Shown here: piece by piece, positions 27,421 through 36,816 of the stretch | Layout of the letters: the number at the start of each line of letters is the position of its first letter | Numbering within the stretch: the first letter of the stretch is position 1 | Origin: Acidimicrobiia bacterium | Lineage (GTDB): Bacteria; Actinomycetota; Acidimicrobiia; ATN3; PSLF01 | Direction: 5' to 3' | Length of the DNA stretch: 64,000 bases | Assembly (NCBI GenBank): GCA_040289475.1 | Contig: PSLF01000006.1 | Coordinates: 43,246 to 107,245, forward strand | Made by a program: the position numbers and the translations under genes | Notes under the pieces: model-generated | Told to the model about the DNA's origin: nothing | The model's database searches: none | What the model saw: only the letters and a program-made list of their open reading frames with translations

Positions 27421-29312
27421 TGGCAGAGGAGCGCAGGAAGACTTTCAAGGATTTACAAAAGACCGCAGTGCTTTTCCTTCTAGTGGCACTGCTTGCGTCG
27501 GCGGCTTTTCTAATCCGTGCTTACAAGGCGCGCTCTGCCCTTCAGCCCGTATCTCTAAGTGACTTCGAAAACGGTCTCGAAGCCGGAAACGTGATCCGTG
27601 TTCGGCTTTACGAAAAAGACGGCAGAGCTGACGCTTGGTACTCGGATGGATCGAAGGCCCTCGTGTATTTTCCGAAAGAATACACCTCGGATCTAGTCAC
27701 TAAGATCCGCACGAAGCCCGATGTGGTGCTAGAGGTCAGTACCCAGAAAGATCCGTACTGGAAAACCCTTCTTTTCAATCTCGTCCAGGTCGTCGTACCA
27801 GTAGGGTTGGTAGCTCTCTTGTTGTGGTATCTCCTGTCCGGTCCAGCCGGAGGTGGCTTGGGTGGCAGAAATCCGTTTGCCAAGATTCGTTCTCGTCAAC
27901 GAAAAGGAGAGGCATCCGACGTCACTTTTTCGGACGTAGCAGGCTTGGACGAAGCCGTCGAAGAGCTAAAAGAGGTGGCGGAGTTTTTGGAGCGCCCAGA
28001 GCGATTTAGAAAGCTAGGCGCCAAGGTACCGAAGGGGATCTTGTTGTACGGCCCGCCCGGAACAGGTAAGACTCTCCTTGCCAAAGCTGTTGCCGGAGAA
28101 GCGAAGGTCCCTTTCTTCTCGATTTCCGGTTCGGACTTCGTCGAGCTTTTCGTCGGAGTTGGAGCATCTCGGATACGGAGTCTCTTCCAGCAGGCCAAAA
28201 AAGAGAGTCCCGCTATTGTCTTCATCGACGAGATTGATGCCGTGGGCAGGCACCGGGGCTCGGGGCTCGGAGGTGGGCATGACGAGAGGGAACAAACCCT
28301 CAACCAGCTCCTCGTGGAAATGGATGGCTTCGACACCGACGAAGCTGTGATCTTGATCGCGGCAACCAACCGACCGGACATCCTAGATCCCGCCCTTCTA
28401 AGGCCGGGGCGCTTCGACCGTCAGATTGCAGTTGACCGTCCCGACCTCAACGGTCGCATCGGGATTCTGAAGGTGCACACCCGCGGAAAACCGCTAGAAG
28501 GGGGGGTGGACGTCGAAGTCCTCGCCCGAAGAACGCCGGGCTTTACTGGAGCAGACCTAGCCAACCTTGTGAATGAGGCGGCAATTCTGGCCGCAAGGGC
28601 GGGAAAGCCCTCGATCGGTCAGGATGAGTTCGACGAAGCGATCGAGCGCGTCTTAGCAGGCCCGGAAAAAAAGAGCAGAGTATTGACGGAAGAAGTCAAG
28701 CGGCGTATAGCCGTTCACGAGGCCGGTCATGCTCTCGTTGGGCACTTTTTGCCCAACAGCCACCCGATCCACAAAATCTCTATCATGCCGCGGGGCCGCA
28801 CGCTGGGGTACACGATTTCGTTACCGGAAGCGGACCGCTACATCATGACCAGAAACGAGCTCTTGGACGAAATGGCTACACTCCTTGGAGGACGAGCAGC
28901 TGAAGAGTTCATTTTGGGCGATGTCAGCACCGGGGCTCAGGACGATATAGAAAAAGCGACCGCCTTGGCACGCCAGATGGTAGGAGAGTACGGGATGTCG
29001 GAGTCCATCGGGCCCCTCTTCATAGGGCCAAGATCTAACGAAGTGTTTTTGGGCAAGGAATTGGCGAGTCCAACCTCCCACTCCGAAAGCGTCGCAGCGG
29101 AAGTAGACAGTGAGGTACGCAAGCTGGTCAACGAAGCCCTGGTGAAGGCACGCTCGATAGTAGAGAGCCACACAGACGCAGTGGAAAGCTTAGTGGAACA
29201 GCTCCTCGATAAAGAGACGATTGACGCCGAGGAGCTCGACAGGATACTCGAGGAAGTCGACGTAGTCCAGCTAGCAAAAGAGGGAGTACTTATAAATGAC
29301 CGCACAGGATGA
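27420..29312 (+). CDS. ftsH: ATP-dependent zinc metalloprotease FtsH
   Basis: 630-residue membrane AAA+ protease for membrane and regulatory protein quality control. There are two N-terminal transmembrane helices (about 15-35 and 115-140) around an extracytoplasmic loop. The AAA+ Walker A GPPGTGKT is at 211-218, Walker [35 protein letters not shown], and the zinc site HEAGH at 433-437. The start is the GTG at 27420, sharing one base with the hpt stop; the longer frame from 27264 overlaps hpt and was rejected. Confidence 0.97.
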   Translation: MAEERRKTFKDLQKTAVLFLLVALLASAAFLIRAYKARSALQPVSLSDFENGLEAGNVIRVRLYEKDGRADAWYSDGSKALVYFPKEYTSDLVTKIRTKPDVVLEVSTQKDPYWKTLLFNLVQVVVPVGLVALLLWYLLSGPAGGGLGGRNPFAKIRSRQRKGEASDVTFSDVAGLDEAVEELKEVAEFLERPERFRKLGAKVPKGILLYGPPGTGKTLLAKAVAGEAKVPFFSISGSDFVELFVGVGASRIRSLFQQAKKESPAIVFIDEIDAVGRHRGSGLGGGHDEREQTLNQLLVEMDGFDTDEAVILIAATNRPDILDPALLRPGRFDRQIAVDRPDLNGRIGILKVHTRGKPLEGGVDVEVLARRTPGFTGADLANLVNEAAILAARAGKPSIGQDEFDEAIERVLAGPEKKSRVLTEEVKRRIAVHEAGHALVGHFLPNSHPIHKISIMPRGRTLGYTISLPEADRYIMTRNELLDEMATLLGGRAAEEFILGDVSTGAQDDIEKATALARQMVGEYGMSESIGPLFIGPRSNEVFLGKELASPTSHSESVAAEVDSEVRKLVNEALVKARSIVESHTDAVESLVEQLLDKETIDAEELDRILEEVDVVQLAKEGVLINDRTG

Positions 29313-29919
29313 CAACTGGGCGAACACCGTAGTCTCGAAGGATCTCGGTCCTCGTGCTCTAGAACGGATCAAAGGGGCTGTGACCGACATTATGGAGGCA
29401 CTCGGCGTTGATCTCGACCGGTCCGGTACGAAAGGAACTCCGGAGCGGGTAGCAAAGATGTACCTAGAAATTTTCTCTGGGATGTACGAGGATCCGGGCT
29501 CGGTCCTCGAAGTGATCTTTGAGGAAAACCACGACGAGATGGTTTTAGTAAAGGACATTCCCCTTTATTCGATGTGTGAACACCACCTGATGCCGTTTTT
29601 AGGCAAGGCACACGTTGCGTATCTCCCTAACGAAACCGGGCAAATAACCGGGTTGTCCAAGATCGCCAGGCTTGTAGACGTAATGTCGAAGCGTCCGCAG
29701 GTTCAGGAACGCCTCACCACTCAGATCGCGGACGTGCTCGAGGCGAAGCTCAATCCGAAAGGGGTACTCGTAGTGGTCGAGGCCGAACACCTGTGCATGA
29801 CAATGCGGGGAGTCAAAAAACCGGGTTCGGTAACAGTAACGAGTGCCGTTCGGGGTATCTTCAAGACCGACGTCTCCACAAGAGCTGAGGCTCTAGCGCT
29901 TATACGGCCAGGTGCATGA
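29296..29919 (+). CDS. folE: GTP cyclohydrolase I
   Basis: First step of folate synthesis (GTP to dihydroneopterin triphosphate). At 207 aa it has normal length, with the zinc ligands Cys and His in [10 protein letters not shown] and the second Cys in [19 protein letters not shown] and RLTTQIAD are family blocks. It overlaps the ftsH end by 17 bases, so it is cotranscribed. It belongs with folP (3 bases downstream) and with folB/folK, which now lie 12 kb away. Confidence 0.97.
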   Translation: MTAQDDNWANTVVSKDLGPRALERIKGAVTDIMEALGVDLDRSGTKGTPERVAKMYLEIFSGMYEDPGSVLEVIFEENHDEMVLVKDIPLYSMCEHHLMPFLGKAHVAYLPNETGQITGLSKIARLVDVMSKRPQVQERLTTQIADVLEAKLNPKGVLVVVEAEHLCMTMRGVKKPGSVTVTSAVRGIFKTDVSTRAEALALIRPGA

Positions 29920-29922
29920 AAG

Positions 29923-31182
29923 ATGATGCCCGTTTTGCCCGAGGGGCGGCTCGAACTCAAAGAGTCACCGCCACTCGAAGGGCCTCCCTGGGCTAGAGTC
30001 CTGCGGGTGGTCGGATATAGAGAAGCAGCACGACTACTCGCAGCTCTAGGTGTTCCCGAGAGAGAGCTCGACCACTTGCGAGATCACGTTCTATACCGCC
30101 TCGTTCAAGTGGGACCGGTACACAACATAGTGGCACGGCGCCTTAGGCGACACTTTGCCCACATCGGAGGAGAAGCGGCTATCCCAGAGGGAGCCTACTC
30201 CGATCAGGGAGAGTGCGACATTATCTTGATGGGCCGGCTCGATCAGTTCGAGCAGCTGTGTAGAAGGTTGGACCTTTTGGGCCCCGATCTGAAATCGGTG
30301 GGTACGGTGATCCGAGCCGCGCTAGAGCGAGACACTGGCCTGAGAGGCAACTTTTTGGCCAAAGACAAAAAGATCCCCGCCGGAACGAGCACCAAAATCA
30401 TGGGGATATTGAACGTAACTCCCGATTCTTTTTCCGACGGCGGGCTGTTCCTCGACCGCAACGCGGCCGTCCAACACGGCATCCGAATGTGGAAGGAAGG
30501 AGCTGATGTGATAGACGTGGGCGGCGCCTCGTCAAGACCCGGGGCCGAGCCTATTTCTGCGCAAGAACAGAAGCGTCGAATCCTGCCTGTCATAGAAGAG
30601 CTTGCCGCAAGCGTAGATGCCGTGATCTCAGTGGACACTTCCTCGGCGGAAGTGGCTGAAGCGGCACTCCAAGCGGGTGCTCACATAATTAACGACATCT
30701 CGGCCCTGCGCGACGACCCTGAGATGATAGATGTGGCGGTGGAGTCGGGTGCAGGCGTGATCCTGATGCACATGAGAGGGACCCCCAAGACGATGCAGGA
30801 GCTGACCGACTACAAAGACCTGCAGAGCGAGGTGTGGAAATTTTTAGCCGAGCGATCGGTGTGGGCTATGTCGAAGGGAGTTCGAAGAGAGTCGATAGCC
30901 ATAGACCCGGGTATCGGATTCGCAAAAACTCCCGAGCAGAACCTTACGATCCTAAGGCGTCTAGGGGAGTTCAGAAGCTTAGGCCTTCCGGTGGTGGTGG
31001 GACCGTCTCGAAAGTCGTTTATAGGCAAGATTTTGGACCTCCCCGTAGAGGAACGTCTCGAAGGAACGGCGGCTGCCAGCGCCTGGGCTGTCTTCCAGGG
31101 AGCTTGGATGGTTCGAGTTCACGATGTTAAGCCCATAGCTAGAGTGTGCAGGATCATCGACGCAATCCTTACGTCCCCCTGA
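29923..31182 (+). CDS. folP: Dihydropteroate synthase with extra N-terminal domain
   Basis: Condenses p-aminobenzoate with the pterin pyrophosphate. The canonical TIM-barrel DHPS starts near residue 158 (MGILNVTPDSFSDGG), continues with DVGGASSRPGAEPI, and ends with GPSRKSFIG. Before it stands a separate domain of about 140 residues (HIGGEAAIPEGAY, CDIILMGRLDQFEQL). As I recall, a similar domain precedes DHPS in several anaerobic Firmicutes and thermophiles; its role is unknown. At 419 residues it is about 140 longer than E. coli FolP. Confidence 0.95.
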   Translation: MMPVLPEGRLELKESPPLEGPPWARVLRVVGYREAARLLAALGVPERELDHLRDHVLYRLVQVGPVHNIVARRLRRHFAHIGGEAAIPEGAYSDQGECDIILMGRLDQFEQLCRRLDLLGPDLKSVGTVIRAALERDTGLRGNFLAKDKKIPAGTSTKIMGILNVTPDSFSDGGLFLDRNAAVQHGIRMWKEGADVIDVGGASSRPGAEPISAQEQKRRILPVIEELAASVDAVISVDTSSAEVAEAALQAGAHIINDISALRDDPEMIDVAVESGAGVILMHMRGTPKTMQELTDYKDLQSEVWKFLAERSVWAMSKGVRRESIAIDPGIGFAKTPEQNLTILRRLGEFRSLGLPVVVGPSRKSFIGKILDLPVEERLEGTAAASAWAVFQGAWMVRVHDVKPIARVCRIIDAILTSP

Positions 31183-31187
31183 GCGAC

Positions 31188-33680
31188 TCAGTTTTTGTCG
31201 TTGTGGCGCTGCTGGATAGACCAGCGTTTTAGAGGCTCCGTAACCGCCACGGCCAGGAATCCTGCCAATCCATATGCAGCGAGCTCCCACAGCGGCACCG
31301 CTTTCATCTGAAGGACTCGGCCAACCGGTGAGTATACGGCGATCAACAGCACTGTTATCATCCCCACCAGAAGAGGAAGAAGCACCGGATTGTACCTAGC
31401 ACCGGCTCTCCAGAAAAATTCTTCGGGACACAGCTCCGCCAGAAGGATGGCTATGTCGCCTGCTATCAGTGTCGAAAAAGCCATCGTTCTCGCCTCCTCT
31501 ACTGCGATCCCTTTAGCGTGGGCGATTATATAAACCCCGGTCATCACCATGAACAGGATCGATCCTGCTATCACCGGCCGAACCAGTCGATCTACGCTAG
31601 CTAGGTTGGCCTTGGGATTGCGAGGTGGTCTCGACATGAGGTCGTGCGAAGGTGGTGCGTTTTCGAAGGCTAGAGACACTGTTGGATGCAGCACGATCTC
31701 TAGGAGAACCAGGTGCAGCGGGAGAAGCAGCAGAGGAACACGCGCAAGTGGGACCACTAGAGCCGCCAACAACAAAGGGATGTGAAAAGCCACGAGATAT
31801 GAGACGGCCTTGGACAGGTTGTCGAAGATACGGCGTCCGTGTGCTATAGCTGAGACGATGGTTGCGAAGTTGTCGTCGAGAAGGATCAAATCGGCAGAGG
31901 CCCTAGCTACTTCCGTCCCGCGCATTCCCATTGCCACCCCGATGTCCGCCTCTTTGAGGGCGGGAGCATCGTTGATCCCATCGCCAGTCATAGCCACTAT
32001 CTCGCCTTGGACCTTGAGATGGCGCACAATGCTGAACTTCTGCTCGGGCCGAATGCGGGCCAGGACGACTGCCTGTTTTACGATTCGGTCGAACTCCTCC
32101 TCCGATGCAGAGTCGAGCTCGTCGCCGACTGCTACACTCAGCACACCACCGGGGCCGACTTCGGTCTGTCGCGATGCCGAATCCAGAAGTCCCAAACCTT
32201 CGGCTATTGCAGTAGCAGTCATGGGGTGATCGCCGGTGATCATCATGACTCTTATCCCAGCTCGCTTACACTGTTCAATTGCAGAAGACACCCCTTGTCT
32301 GGGAGTATCCGCGAACGCGACCACTCCCAGTAAGTCAAGTTGGGACTCATCTACTCCTCTTTCACCGGGGTTGTCGGATGCGGGCCCCGCTGCGATTGCT
32401 AATACTCGCATTCCCTTTCCAGCCAGGCGCAAGGCAAACTCCTCCGCATCTGCTCTGGTTTTTTCTCCAACTCTTGCGAGGGTCAAGATCGTTTCTGGGG
32501 ATCCTTTGGCGAAGGTAACGTACCTTCCGTTGATTCGCCACACGTGCGACATGTACTTAGAGCACGGATCGAAGGGATAGTCCACAACCAACGTCTCGCG
32601 GCGAACCCTTGCTGTGTCGACCGACATCTTTTCCGCGTGTTCGAATATCGCTCTCTCTAAAGGATCAAAGGGATCCGGTTCACAGGCGAACATGGCGGCC
32701 TCGAGCACACGCCCGACGCTTCCGGTGACGGACCATACCTCGGCCACCGATAGCTTACCCTCGGTCAGAGTTCCCGTCTTGTCTGCACAAATCACGGTCG
32801 TCGATCCCAAAGCTTCGACGCTCGTAAGTCTCCGTACAAGCGCCCGATGGCGAGATAACCGCCAGGCACCCAAGGAAAGATACAAGGTAAAAACGACGGG
32901 GAACTCCTCCGGTACCGCAGCTATCCCAAGACTCACGCCTGCAGTGACAGCTGAGACGATACCGTGCCCGTACAAAAGCTCGAGGGAGGTGACGGAAGCG
33001 CAAAAGATGGCCGCCACCGCGCCTAACTGCAACACCAAGCGGCGGATCGCTCGTTGCAGCGGAGTCGCCTCGGGCTTAGAGTGAGCCACGGCCCTCGCGA
33101 GCTTCCCGTACTCGGTGTCAGCCCCCACCGCTTCGACGATGAAAAGGCCATGTCCTGCGAGGACAACGCTACCGGCCTTCAACTGAGAAGCGGAGCTATC
33201 GGCCAGAGGTGTGCCTGCAGCGATTTTCTCCACCGGAAAAGATTCACCTGTGAGTGGCGACTCGTCGACGCTAAGTTGTCGGGTCTCGATCACCCTTCCG
33301 TCGGCAGGAACAATGTCGCCCTCTTTGACCGAAACGACATCACCGCGGACGATTTCAGTCGCGAGAATCTCCGTGAAACGGCCATTTCTAAGCACGGTCG
33401 CTCTGGGGCGAGTAGTCTCCCTGAGTTTGTCGAGAGCGTTCTCTGCCCTCGCTTCCAGTACCAGGCCCACCGCCACAACTGGAATCACCGCAGCGAACGC
33501 TATCACCGCATCGAGGGCCTTGCCCACTACGGCATAAGTGACACCCGCGGCGATGAGCAACAGTGCCATCGGGTCGGAGAGGCCCTTCTCGAGTATCCAG
33601 AACAGTCCTCTCCGCACCTCCTCGGGAACGAGGACGTTCGGACCTACAGCTTGAGCCGTCTGGGATAATCGCCGTCGCAC
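31188..33680 (-). CDS. Cation-transporting P-type ATPase (P2-like)
   Basis: 830-residue ion pump. Actuator motif TGES is at 144-147, the intramembrane PEEFP motif at 257-261, the phosphorylation site D300 in DKTGTLTEG, and the hinge TGDGINDAPALKEAD, with a C-terminal set of helices of the Ca2+/cation P2 type. The PEEFP variant occurs in a poorly characterised bacterial clade, so the ion (Ca2+, Mn2+ or other) is uncertain. The GTG at 33680 is the only start after an in-frame stop, which leaves the N-terminus about 15-20 residues shorter than relatives (it begins inside the xxRRLxxxGPN segment). It is 16 bases after the DNA methyltransferase gene, likely the same leftward transcript. Confidence 0.92.
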   Translation of the reverse strand: MRRRLSQTAQAVGPNVLVPEEVRRGLFWILEKGLSDPMALLLIAAGVTYAVVGKALDAVIAFAAVIPVVAVGLVLEARAENALDKLRETTRPRATVLRNGRFTEILATEIVRGDVVSVKEGDIVPADGRVIETRQLSVDESPLTGESFPVEKIAAGTPLADSSASQLKAGSVVLAGHGLFIVEAVGADTEYGKLARAVAHSKPEATPLQRAIRRLVLQLGAVAAIFCASVTSLELLYGHGIVSAVTAGVSLGIAAVPEEFPVVFTLYLSLGAWRLSRHRALVRRLTSVEALGSTTVICADKTGTLTEGKLSVAEVWSVTGSVGRVLEAAMFACEPDPFDPLERAIFEHAEKMSVDTARVRRETLVVDYPFDPCSKYMSHVWRINGRYVTFAKGSPETILTLARVGEKTRADAEEFALRLAGKGMRVLAIAAGPASDNPGERGVDESQLDLLGVVAFADTPRQGVSSAIEQCKRAGIRVMMITGDHPMTATAIAEGLGLLDSASRQTEVGPGGVLSVAVGDELDSASEEEFDRIVKQAVVLARIRPEQKFSIVRHLKVQGEIVAMTGDGINDAPALKEADIGVAMGMRGTEVARASADLILLDDNFATIVSAIAHGRRIFDNLSKAVSYLVAFHIPLLLAALVVPLARVPLLLLPLHLVLLEIVLHPTVSLAFENAPPSHDLMSRPPRNPKANLASVDRLVRPVIAGSILFMVMTGVYIIAHAKGIAVEEARTMAFSTLIAGDIAILLAELCPEEFFWRAGARYNPVLLPLLVGMITVLLIAVYSPVGRVLQMKAVPLWELAAYGLAGFLAVAVTEPLKRWSIQQRHNDKN

Positions 33681-33696
33681 GGTACCAGGTGGGTAC

Positions 33697-35205
33697 TCAG
33701 ATCAGTTCGCCTCGTGCATAAAGAGCAAGTTTGTGGCAAGCAGAAGCATCTCCGATATCGATCACATCTCTCAAGACTTTGGACCGGCCTACGACAGACT
33801 CCAATATTCTCCAGGATGCGCTTCCTTTTCTGGGTAGCTCGGTAGTCAATACGAGCAACTGGACCGCCCCGCCAAGAGATGACTGGAGCACTGCGCCTCT
33901 GGCTATCACATCCCAAAGCGCATCCTTTGTGGAGAGCCCGCTCGGCACCGAAGTGTAAGAACCCGCCACTGCAAATGCCCACTTTCTTCCCGCCGAGTCC
34001 ACAGCAACAAAATCAGCCGCGACTCGGGCGGGCCCGATAGTTTGCTTGACTCGGATATCAGCAAATCCCGCCTCTTTCAGTAACTCCAAGGCGTCAGACG
34101 TGACCGACACACCCCTACTGAGCCACCTCTTTCCGCCTGAGCTTTGGTTGTTTTGGGCGGCGCGAAGTTCTGCCTCGATTCGTCTTTTGGCCAATACGAC
34201 GTATTCGCTGGTGGTGTCGAAGCCCAAATACCTCCTGCCCGTGCGTACTGCAGCCACTGCGGTGGTGCCAGAACCGATGAACGGATCAAGGACAACATCA
34301 CCTTCGTAGCTGTAAAGCTGAATCAGCCTCATGGGAAGCTCGACCGGAAAGGGAGAGGGATGGCCGACGCGGGTGGCGCTCTCGGAGGGGATCTCCCACA
34401 CATCGACCGTTGCCTCCAGAAACTCGTCTTTCGTGATTGTTGGGGTAGATGGCAAGCCCAACCGCTCCCTGGTTTCCTGAGGAATCGCCCGATCGAATCG
34501 GCCTTTCGAACCAACGATCACCCGCTCTGTTACATCCCGCAAGACAGGGTTCGCGGGATGAGCGAAGGTTCCCCATGCGCACGATCCCGAGGTCGTCCGC
34601 CCCTTGACCCACACGATCTCTCCTCGTAACAGGAACCCTAAATCCTGCAGTATTCCAACAACGTCCGCCGACAGCGACCTGTATGGCTTGCGACCCAAGT
34701 TGGCCACATTTACAGCTATTCGCCCGCCAGGCTCCAAGACTCGCATGCACTCAGAAAACACTTCGGCTAGGAGCCGTAGATACTCGATGTAATTGGAAGG
34801 AGTACCCGAGGCGCCAAGCTCTGCTTCGTACTCCTTACCAGAAAAGTACGGCGGTGACGTCACCACGAGGGCTACAGAGTTACAGGCGAGTTGGTGCATA
34901 TCTCTGGCGTCCTGACAGAAGATCTCGTCTACAACACTGGGTTGGTTAATTGTCGAATCGTCGGAGATCTCTACAGAAGAAAAACGGCTGTAGAACGGCG
35001 CCGAGTCATGGCTCTCACGCTTCGAGGAGCCGAAGCTTAAAGTCCGAGTGCGGGCGGTCCGTCGTATTCTCTTAGGATTTGCCCCAGCCTCAGATCTCAA
35101 CCGCTCGCCTCGCTGGGATTTGATCGAAGGGATTGAACGAGGAGACTGCCGCCGACCGCTATAACATTCGGGAACGCACTCGACGCCCTGGTCCGAAGCA
35201 CCCAA
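33697..35205 (-). CDS. N4/N6 DNA methyltransferase with additional C-terminal domain
   Basis: 502 residues. Motif IV is TSPPYF at 116-121 and motif I DPFIGSGTT lies near residues 300-308, the order of beta-class N6-adenine/N4-cytosine methyltransferases. Residues 355-502 form a separate domain (ADFVAVDSAGRKWAFAVAG, KDALWDVIARGAVLQ, LTTELPRKGSASWRIL) that could be a degenerate PD-(D/E)xK nuclease or a specificity domain. The first ~85 residues are basic and low in homology, so the true start may be later than the TTG at 35205. No partner restriction gene is visible, so it is probably an orphan or self-contained system. Confidence 0.85.
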   Translation of the reverse strand: MGASDQGVECVPECYSGRRQSPRSIPSIKSQRGERLRSEAGANPKRIRRTARTRTLSFGSSKRESHDSAPFYSRFSSVEISDDSTINQPSVVDEIFCQDARDMHQLACNSVALVVTSPPYFSGKEYEAELGASGTPSNYIEYLRLLAEVFSECMRVLEPGGRIAVNVANLGRKPYRSLSADVVGILQDLGFLLRGEIVWVKGRTTSGSCAWGTFAHPANPVLRDVTERVIVGSKGRFDRAIPQETRERLGLPSTPTITKDEFLEATVDVWEIPSESATRVGHPSPFPVELPMRLIQLYSYEGDVVLDPFIGSGTTAVAAVRTGRRYLGFDTTSEYVVLAKRRIEAELRAAQNNQSSGGKRWLSRGVSVTSDALELLKEAGFADIRVKQTIGPARVAADFVAVDSAGRKWAFAVAGSYTSVPSGLSTKDALWDVIARGAVLQSSLGGAVQLLVLTTELPRKGSASWRILESVVGRSKVLRDVIDIGDASACHKLALYARGELI

Positions 35206-35883
35206 ACGGAGTCGTCGGTGAGAGCCAAGGAAACCATGGGATAGGCGGTTTTCTTTCCAGATTCAGGCCTGTCACGATCCATCTGTGTAGTGCGCTTGTC
35301 CCAGCATTTCCTTGAGCAATCCATAGGATAGTCGGTCCTCCGAGGTAGGTGCTGGCGGTGCCAGGGTGTCAGTCCCGCAGCGGTAGCAATAGTGGGTAGA
35401 GTCTCGGTACGCTAGCTATGCCACGTCCGGCGCTATATAGCGCCATATAGTTTTATCACCACTCGCCCGAGGATCCCGGTTCTTCGCTGCCGTCGCTCTG
35501 ACATGATTCGGGCGCTTTCCGGTGCGTTCGGAGCACCTTTCAAGATAAGGATTGGCATGAATTATGATCCGGTGGTCCAAACGGGATCCAAAAATACCGT
35601 GGCAGCTACTACAAACTTCTTTCCCTAAAAGCTGCACCTTGGAAGAAAGCGTCCTATCTTTGGTTTGCAGTAACAGGCTCAGTGCTTTGGTGTCTCCTCA
35701 TTGGTCATAGAGCCCCCAGTGGAATCTTGAGAGGAAAGAGTCTGGGTCTTTTTTCGTGTGGGTTTCGTCCTCCCTTATCGAGTCAAGCTCCGCTACTATC
35801 GATCCCTGCCTCAGATGGCGGGCTTCGCTTATAGGCCTACCTACAGTTTCCGCACATCTCGTGGATGCATAGCTAGTCACGCC
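35206..35883. other. 678-base stretch without a credible gene
   Basis: This lies between the methyltransferase start and the 3' end of the leftward secreted-protein gene. Short frames on both strands (at most 73 residues) show no conserved motif; one on the minus strand at 35416-35637 contains a CSSCH motif but nothing else. The stretch includes the perfect palindrome at 35429-35444. It must hold the promoter of the leftward methyltransferase-ATPase pair, but I could not pick one. Confidence 0.5.
35429..35444. repeat. Perfect 16-bp palindrome GGCGCTATATAGCGCC
   Basis: A perfect self-complementary 16-mer, about 225 bases upstream of the methyltransferase start. It is a possible operator (a methyltransferase controller protein would be one idea) or a recombination footprint. 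No binding protein is identifiable. Confidence 0.45.
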
Positions 35884-36732
35884 TTAGTTACTGCGCCCCG
35901 AGACAACGGGGTTCAGCTCGGAAAACACACCAGACGGATTGTCTCTATACAACCACACATGCAACATCCAGCCAGTGTCGGAGACCCAGAAGCCCCGCTT
36001 TGACTGGCACTCTTCTCGGGGCATGATCGCCACCGAGCCCGACGCAAATATGCAGAGAGATTGGTGGAAGTGCCACTGAGCATTAGGGAAGTACTCGGGC
36101 GGCCGGGGAAAAGAGTCCTTGGAAAGTATATAGCCGACCGCGAGCAGCTCCCAGCCACCGCTGCTTCTTTCATACAGGAGCATGTTGGGCTGGGTTGGCT
36201 CGAAGGTGGTGGCTGGCGTGTTGGAAACTTTGACAAAGTGGGCCCCCATTTCCGGAAGCTCTCGGACCACAAGCCTAAATCCCTCGCTCTCGGCAACCGA
36301 AACTTCCCGATACTTCAAGGTCGCTGCCCTGATCTGGGCCAAGCGCTGATCGAGGAGATCTTGCGGGGCGCCGCTCAGCTGGGCGCCTTGGGCGTGCGCG
36401 TGGGCCGGTGCTGGTGAGTCTGACGCCAGGAGTCCTTCTCCAAAACCGATCTTTGCCGACCCGCTCTCGTTAGGGCCGCTAGACACTGGTTTCGAAAAGG
36501 TCCGGCCAAATACGGTCCCTGAAGCAAACAGTGCGGCAGCGGCAATCGATGCTCCAGCGATCCGGAGTGCCAGGCGTTTACGGGGAGAGCGACGCTGCTG
36601 ATAAGCCCCCCGCTCGGCTCTTACCCCCCACTCTGGACCTAGACAGAGCGGATCGGGCTGTGTGCCCTCGGACAATGCCTGCATTAGATACCCCGCGGCC
36701 CCGGTCAATCCGATCCGGTGTTTTTCCTTCAT
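35884..36732 (-). CDS. Hypothetical membrane-anchored or secreted protein
   Basis: 282 residues: a cytosolic N-terminus of about 52 basic residues, a hydrophobic helix (IAGASIAAAALFASGTVF, about 57-74), a low-complexity linker with PAHAHAQ, then a globular domain from about residue 128. This domain is rich in aromatic and His residues (MGAHFVKVS, WHFHQSLCIF, GWMLHVWLYRDNPSGVF) with two cysteines. I believe it belongs to a widespread family of uncharacterised secreted proteins; the conserved His residues suggest metal or heme binding, but this is a guess. It is monocistronic and leftward, divergent from the glycosyltransferase operon. Confidence 0.7.
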   Translation of the reverse strand: MKEKHRIGLTGAAGYLMQALSEGTQPDPLCLGPEWGVRAERGAYQQRRSPRKRLALRIAGASIAAAALFASGTVFGRTFSKPVSSGPNESGSAKIGFGEGLLASDSPAPAHAHAQGAQLSGAPQDLLDQRLAQIRAATLKYREVSVAESEGFRLVVRELPEMGAHFVKVSNTPATTFEPTQPNMLLYERSSGGWELLAVGYILSKDSFPRPPEYFPNAQWHFHQSLCIFASGSVAIMPREECQSKRGFWVSDTGWMLHVWLYRDNPSGVFSELNPVVSGRSN

Positions 36733-36816
36733 CAGTTTAGCGTTCTCTCAGCACGCCCTCCCTCGCCCCGCTAGAATCCTTTTGATTTCCAGCTCCCAGT
36801 TGCTAGGAGGGCGTGC

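Noticed and set aside
35416..35637. 73-codon minus-strand frame with a CSSCH motif, considered as an HNH or zinc protein
   Set aside because: Only one Cys pair, no HNH catalytic pattern, no ribosome-binding site.
35698..35880. 60-codon minus-strand frame after the secreted-protein gene
   Set aside because: No recognisable motif or start signal; likely chance.
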